Source: Emergomyces orientalis (Eukaryota; Ascomycota; Eurotiomycetes; Onygenales; Ajellomycetaceae). Taken from it: DNA of 64,000 nt. Of this stretch, positions 58,742 through 64,000 are shown piece by piece; within the stretch, counting starts at the first letter, position 1, and each line of letters opens with the position of its first letter. Location of the stretch: NCBI GenBank assembly GCA_002110485.1, contig MOWL01000067.1:1922001-1986000 (forward strand), read 5' to 3'. The notes below the pieces were generated by a model, which was given only the letters and a program-made list of their open reading frames with translations, ran no database searches and was not told the origin of the DNA. Made by a program: the position numbers and the translations under genes.

Positions 58742-59050
58742 TCATCGAAACATATTGCTTTTCATATTGCTTTTAGCTGATCGTTTCATGGCCACAGGCT
58801 TTCCATCCTCCAGCTCCACTGCAGATACCCCGCCTCCGCCCATTATCTCTTCCATCTTTTCACGCAGCTCTGCGTCAACTAGAGCTATTGCTTTCGCCGT
58901 CTGTTCGAAAGGTTGGTCTTAATCAGAATCGTAGCCTGAATCTTGTTGAATTGCTGTTTGCCGCGTGGTAGTGGTCCCAGACTGTTCACGTTTTCGTGCA
59001 GAGAGAGTATTATGATTAATAATATGTTCGTGGAGGCGTTGGTGCTTCAT
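58742..59050 (-). pseudogene. Small conserved-looking protein frame with an in-frame TAA
   Basis: From ATG 59050 the frame gives 43 codons ending DSGYDSD, then TAA (58921-58919). The same frame then continues 58 codons (DQPFEQTAKAIALVDAEL..., a REKMEEIMGGGG glycine motif, ELEDGKPVAMKR) to a stop at 58742. The part after the TAA has strong protein-like composition and continues the theme of the part before it, so this looks like one gene with a single nonsense change or an unrecognised splice. It is divergent from TOA2 with about 190 bp between starts. Confidence 0.4.
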
Positions 59051-59243
59051 CTGATAACGATTTGAGAGACTTTGTGAAGTCAGGAAGAGTTGAACCTGGT
59101 TCGGGCAAAGTTGGACTCGGCCCGGGGCTCCAATTACGTAATGTCGAGCCGCATCACGTGCACAATATAAATACCTACCTTCCGCATCTCGCTCCCTCAC
59201 ACCATCCGAGTATAATCCTAAACACCCCATCAAAGCCACAATA

Positions 59244-59726
59244 ATGAGCGCTCAGGCATACTATGAGCTCTATCGCGGTAGCAGGTATTGCACGCCACAG
59301 TTTACAAAACAGTAGGGATATAGGCTGACAGACCTCTCTTTCTCAGTATTGGCTTGTCCCTAACCGATACTCTTGATGACTTGATCAACGAGGGGCGAAT
59401 CGAACCTCAGCTTGCGATGAAAATACTGTCCAATTTCGATCGCGTCATCACAGAAGTCCTTGCAGATAAAGTCAAAGCCAGGCTCTCTTTCAAGGTAAAG
59501 CCGCCTCTCCCGCTCTCCCGGGCTGTATCTCATCCTTGCTTTGACATTCTTGGCTAACTTTCGGATATTTCGCTTGAAGGGTCATTTGGATACCTATCGT
59601 TTCTGCGACGAGGTCTGGACGTTCCTCATTAAGGATGCTACCTTCAAACTCGATAACCAGACCACTGTCCATGCAGATAAAGTGAAAATTGTGAGCTGCA
59701 ATAGCAAGCGGCCGGGCGAGGTATGA
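59244..59726 (+). CDS. TOA2: Transcription initiation factor IIA gamma subunit
   Basis: Three exons (59244-59284, 59347-59494, 59580-59726) give 111 aa. Introns are GTATTG...TCTCAG and GTAAAG...TTGAAG. The protein matches TFIIA small subunit throughout: YYELYRGSSIGLSLTDTLDDL (helical four-helix-bundle part), then the beta-barrel part ending FCDEVWTFLIKDATF...VKIVSCNSKRPGEV. TFIIA stabilises TBP on TATA DNA in RNA polymerase II initiation. Length is normal (about 105-122 aa). An alternative donor GTATGA at the end could add a short exon (to 59842), but ending at PGEV fits the family better. Confidence 0.92.
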
Positions 59727-60577
59727 GTTCATACAAGAGCTAGGCGGTCGTTTTTGAATCTTCTCAACATCATATAGGAAAGGCGCAAATTGCGTTCGGG
59801 GTATTTTCACAAGGAAATCTTGAATGGGAGCAGGTTCTTGTATTTCTGATTTCAAATGTGATTTTATGGGCAGGGGAGTTTCTTGTAAATTGAGACTTAG
59901 ACCAGCACAATAGGCTGAACGGCTCGTGCCCAATGATACCACGAAATTTGTTCATCTGACTGGCTTCTTTCTGCTCCACTCATCCTTTTCGTATTACCCA
60001 TGGAACATAGTACGTTATGTGTACAAAGAAATATCATCCTCTCACTGTGCCCCCTCGGCTCTAGAGGAAGTTTAATGGTTACCATGTTCTCCTGCTTCTT
60101 CGCGCTCTTTCGCTAAACAATATACATGATAGTTCAATCTCTCACAATTACGAATAACCAGTAGGAAAAGCATACAAACGACAGATTTTCCCCATCTTTA
60201 TCATTGTCACCAAGTGTTGGAGCCTGGGGAGAGATCAGTGATATTAAGGTTGTACGCTAAGCTTATTATAGATTAGAGCAAACCTTTACCCAACCTCCCA
60301 TGTGTGTTCCAAGTCTGAGTCTCATCCACCTACTTCCAATCGATCCAACTGTTGAACATCCAGGAGATTGTTAAAAATAGCTGTAGATGGGATGGATGCC
60401 GTTCATATTGTCACAATCGTTGAGTTTCTGCTGGCGGTGTGATACCAATTCCAAGAAAACCAAAGAAGCGACGGCAATACAGATTGAATCAAAGCCGCTG
60501 GGATCATCTTAGTCTTTCGAGAGATAGTATCATGGGCTAAAATCGCACCGCTCTAGAATTCATTGTTTCCTAGCAGA
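59727..60577. other. Spacer
   Basis: 3' flank of TOA2 and promoter of the next gene; no other feature supported. Confidence 0.5.
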
Positions 60578-61879
60578 ATGCCGCGGACACTGCCATGGCA
60601 GGTCGACGATAAACCGAGGAAAAGCACCACTCCGGCTGCGAGCAGTTCCAAAAATCGGTCAAAATCGACCTTCTCAACCACAACGGAATCTGATAATGCA
60701 CCAACCCCTACAAGGACTCCACGCCAGCTTGGTATGTTGATCACTCTGCTGTTTTCTTTAATCTGCATGCTAACTTAATAGTGCGAACTCCCTCTACCTC
60801 CCCTCCCTGCGACGCACCACCCGTAGAGTTAGTGATTCCTCATCCTCGTGGTACGCATGTCAAGATAGCTAACAATACGTAGATTCATGAAAGAAGGTTT
60901 AGAGAACGATGATCAATATATTATGGTTGAAGACGAATTTCTAGCGACTGCACAGACCTTTACTCGTCATCTACATCATGCCGAATATGTGCGTAAGAAA
61001 AACGAGGCAAAAATCAAAAACGCCATCACCATCAAAGCTTTAGCTCGGCCTACGGGCGCGAAAAGTACTTTGAATGCTGAAGATCGAAAGAACATGGAGC
61101 CCGAAGAGAACTCAACCAGGCAAATGGCTGCTCTGGACAAATTTAAGCGGGTTGCCGGTCGACCCCCTGTCGACTCTGAAGTTGAAGACGAAGGCAATGA
61201 AAGCGACGAGGATAAAGATGATGATCCTTGGGTGGGGACATCGTTGCAAAATTTGATGACGCATCAGACGAAGCACCAGTCCTTGGTCGGTCTACACGGG
61301 ATCAAATCTACGACTCGGGCTGCATTAGGCTTTGCGAAGGCACCAGTTGGTTTACTTGGAGGAAGCCTTAAATGCAACCAGGATGAGCACTCCACATCGA
61401 CACGGGGAGCAGAAATTGACCCACATATCGTTGATGATGAAACAACGACGGGTGACGATGATGATCTTGATGCCCAGCCCCGGCGGTCGAAATCAGCTCG
61501 GATATCAACACAGAAGCCAAGGCCAGCGGCCAGTCGGAGTAAGACCTACACCGCAGTTTCACTGCCTAGCAATAAAAAATTACGAGCTGTATCACGATCA
61601 GATCCACAAGAAAAGGCAAACGTATCACATGAGTTTGGCGACGCGAAGAGCCACCGACAAACCACTTTCGCTCCGCCAAAACGTACAAGTAGAATAATGA
61701 GTTTATTCGACGACTCGGACGATGAAAAAACAGTCAAAATAAAGAAAAGTGAAAGCAACAATAACAAACACCAAATTCGCAAACGATCGCCGTCGAGAGC
61801 CGCATCCAATAAACGCCCTGAAAATGGTGGGAAATCCAAAAAATCCCGCCTCAATGAAGTGCCAACATTCTTATTATGA
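60578..61879 (+). CDS. Conserved fungal basic/acidic nuclear-type protein
   Basis: Exons 60578-60731, 60782-60850 and 60894-61879 are joined by GTATGT...TTAATAG and a short 43-nt intron (GTACGC...ATGAAAG); total 402 aa. It starts MPRTLPWQVDD. A compact, well-formed block lies at about residues 80-115 (NDDQYIMVEDEFLATAQTF followed by THRHLHHAEY-like sequence), after an RTPSTSPP motif. The rest is low-complexity, with acidic runs (ESDEDKDDDPW) and basic KKSESNNNKHQIRKRSPSR clusters that look like nuclear signals; an FDDSDDE motif lies near the end. No catalytic domain is visible. It resembles a conserved ascomycete nuclear protein I cannot name. Confidence 0.6.
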
Positions 61880-62095
61880 GGCGCACGTGAAAGCAAAAGT
61901 ACATTCCTCCACTCAAAATGAAAATCTTTCATTAACGTCGTATTCCAGAACCAGTTCGTAACTATTTTCGCATTTCATATCCGAAATGTCACGATAAAGG
62001 AAATATCTTGCATCGTCCCTCCTAGCTATAAACCCAACTCGTCATCCCTATAACATATACCGTTTTCGTAAGTTTTCGTCGATGGAGGCACTCGA

Positions 62096-62540
62096 TTACA
62101 TGCGGTGCCGCAGCAGTCGTAAACGGGCTCCGTCCGTGTTTTCGGTTAGCTTTTCTTTCAGCATCTTGGCTTCATGGTAAAATTTTTCTCGCTTTGAGAC
62201 GCGATAAAGCGCGCTGGAGTCACTCGGCGTTTCACCTGACAAAGCGTCTCTGTACAAGTGGGTTAGCACATAGCAACTCTTCTAACAACAAATGCCATGG
62301 CCTTGGTGCAAAATAACCAACTCAACGGGACGACATACTCCTTATCATAATGAGGCATCGTGAATTCGACCCGCCGGAAATCGGTTGGAGCACCCTAAGA
62401 TGGAACGAACGAAGATGAGCAGGACATCAAATCCACCGCGGCGCGTTGTTAGTACTCACAATCACCAACCGCTTCGAGTTATTTTGGCGTCGTCGATGAA
62501 TGGATTTGATCCATGGCACTAAACCCCCGAAACAGTCCAT
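62096..62540 (-). CDS. Small CRIB-like Cdc42/Rac effector-type protein (100 aa)
   Basis: Three exons (62540-62460, 62394-62327, 62249-62096) join in phase: intron 1 is GTGAGTACTAAC...TCTTAG and intron 2 is GTTGAG...GTACAG with a CTAAC word. The start MDCFGGLVPW has an N-terminal Cys, then a basic stretch (HRRRQNNSKR), then VIGAPTDFRRVEFT, which fits the core I-x-x-P-x-x-F of the CRIB Rho-GTPase-binding motif; the following His is replaced by Arg. The same order (Cys near the N-terminus, basic patch, short CRIB) is seen in the animal CDC42 small effectors. The C-terminal half is a charged helix (SKREKFYHEAKMLKEKL) ending RLLRHRM. It probably docks at membranes with active Cdc42 or Rac; this is inference. 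Confidence 0.6.
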
Positions 62541-64000
62541 GACTATCCTGTAGCCCTATTTAACACAAGGGCACAGAGCTTATGCGACGGGAGGGGCGAG
62601 CCCAAATCAACAATGATTTTTCGGTGGTTTGGACGGGGAGGCGACTATGATATATAGTAAGAGGACCAATTGTAAAGGGATTGTTATAACGCGTTGGTTT
62701 GTCGAGTTACTCAAACTCGCCCCGTAAAATCACTGAACGAAATAACAATGCTCCACCGAAGGAGAAGAATGCAATGGCAAATCAAACTCTATGGTTCGGA
62801 GTTGTACAGTACAACAAACCAATAGTAACACAGTGAAAATAAATAAATATAATATCCCGACAAAATCCAACGTTAGGTTTTTGAAATAAAGTCCAAACGA
62901 GAGGAGAAAAACGGAAATGTCAGGGATGCAATCTCGGGTAAGACTGTATAATGCAACTATGTCCTCTCCGTTCATCTAGGAAACATTAAGCAAAAACCGA
63001 AAATAAGGAAAAACCAGAACTGCACGCGAAAACTGGAAAGCAAGAAAAGGTTCGAAAGCAGAGAAACCAAGTCGAAAGAAGAGGGGAATTTGCCTAAGAT
63101 AAAATGGAAGCGCTGAAACACACCGTGGCCCGCCATGGGCAAGCAGACAAGGCAGGGCACGAGGCGCTACATCCACTCCAGTATTATTATGCTTACACTC
63201 TTGCCCGCGCCGCACCTCCATCCCCTGTAGGACCAAGCCCAGTCCATATGCTGATGGAGAAAGCGCCAAATAAGTTGTAATGAACGATTTGGCGGCCGTG
63301 AAGGGTCCAATCTAATTCTTCCTCAGAGCCCAGCACCTAGCGGGCGAAGAGGGGCATGAGTGCCGCAGCAGGGTTTTAACTTGTCGCAAAGCAGCCAGGC
63401 CGCAGAGATGAGGGCGAGTTAGTTCGTGAGTTACAGGATTGTCAGAGCTGCCTGGGTTATGGTTGGCTAGGTGAGTCTCGCATGAACATGCTACTCCCAA
63501 CTTCTTTCACCAACAACTGGGGCTGTTCGACCAACCAGCTATGCTGGCTTTTTTTAGATCGTTTGACGTTCGAACATGGATGGCCAACATGTCACGAACA
63601 GGACCCAGTGACAGTGCTGATGGGCATGGCGATGAGATCGCTGACACGAGATGCATGCGGCATTGATATGAGATGCAGGCCCACCAAGGCTGTGCGTATG
63701 TAAATCGGGAAGGAAAAACGAGCTTTTGTTTTCCCTTCGTGTTCTGCGCGGGCTTTTTTTTTTTTTTTTTTTTTTTGTGCTTTTCCATTGTCGACGAGAA
63801 ATTGGCGCATCCATATCAAATATGTTGCAATTCAAGCAGAGTCCACTTTTTGTAATGGACGATACACTAAACCTGGATATTTAATTGGAGTGTTCCTGCA
63901 AATCGCACAGATGCAACACAGCCAATGTCAAGGGAACCGAAATCTGCGACAGAATACAGATTCGAGCTCCTCGTTTGAGAAGCAAAATAATTAAGTGCTG
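62541..64000. other. Spacer to the window end
   Basis: No gene supported. A T-run lies at about 63754-63775. Short frames here overlap in several registers and carry no domain. Confidence 0.45.

Noticed and set aside
63726..63855. Lys-rich or Phe-rich frames near the window end
   Set aside because: They are translations of a long T-run (A-run on the other strand).
1..64000. tRNA, rRNA or CRISPR features
   Set aside because: Scanning by eye for GGTTCGAA-type T-loops with acceptor stems and for regularly spaced short repeats found none; the only regular repeat is the 90-bp coding minisatellite.

Overview
The window looks like nuclear DNA of a filamentous ascomycete, most likely Eurotiomycetes and plausibly Onygenales (inference from gene content). 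Genes have short 45-100 nt GT-AG introns with recognisable CTAAC/CTGAC branch sites. Many products are fungal: HET-C, a Zn2Cys6 regulator, a DUF3435 tyrosine recombinase, an atypical hexokinase and TFIIA gamma. I see no bacterial operons, no CRISPR array and no convincing tRNA or rRNA gene. Most gene models below were spliced by hand, and intron positions were checked for frame.

Layout. Positions 1-8000 are a rearranged block. Two diverged inverted arms (about 1-808 and 6735-7985) carry copies of the 5' part of a BCS1-type AAA-ATPase gene. Only the left copy continues into the ATPase domain, and it has one in-frame TGA. Between the arms lie a pair of 75-bp direct repeats, a Zn2Cys6 regulator and an unrecognised multi-exon gene. 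Positions 8500-15600 hold lineage-type genes: a protein with a 90-bp tandem repeat, small hypotheticals and a C2H2 protein, plus a MITE-like hairpin. Positions 16372-22960 hold a five-exon DUF3435 'captain' recombinase, then a coiled-coil/nuclease-like/kinase-like fusion and a disordered protein with a faint chromodomain-like tail. This could be the end of a Starship-type mobile element.

Positions 25000-32600 carry a RING/TRAF protein, a small secreted beta/gamma-crystallin-like protein split over four short exons, and het-C. A Ty1/copia retrotransposon with identical 104-bp LTRs and a 5-bp target duplication (33146-38153) sits about 0.5 kb upstream of het-C. Its gag-pol frame is continuous except for four stops, all TGA.

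The rest is mostly conserved core: gamma-tubulin complex component GCP4 (40.5-42.9 kb), an MFS anion transporter, a hypothetical gene, a GILT-family protein, an atypical hexokinase (52.3-54.4 kb), TFIIA gamma (TOA2), a conserved basic nuclear-type protein and a 100-residue CRIB-like protein spliced from three exons. Long spacers (38.2-40.5, 49.4-52.3 and 54.4-58.7 kb) show no gene I can support strongly.
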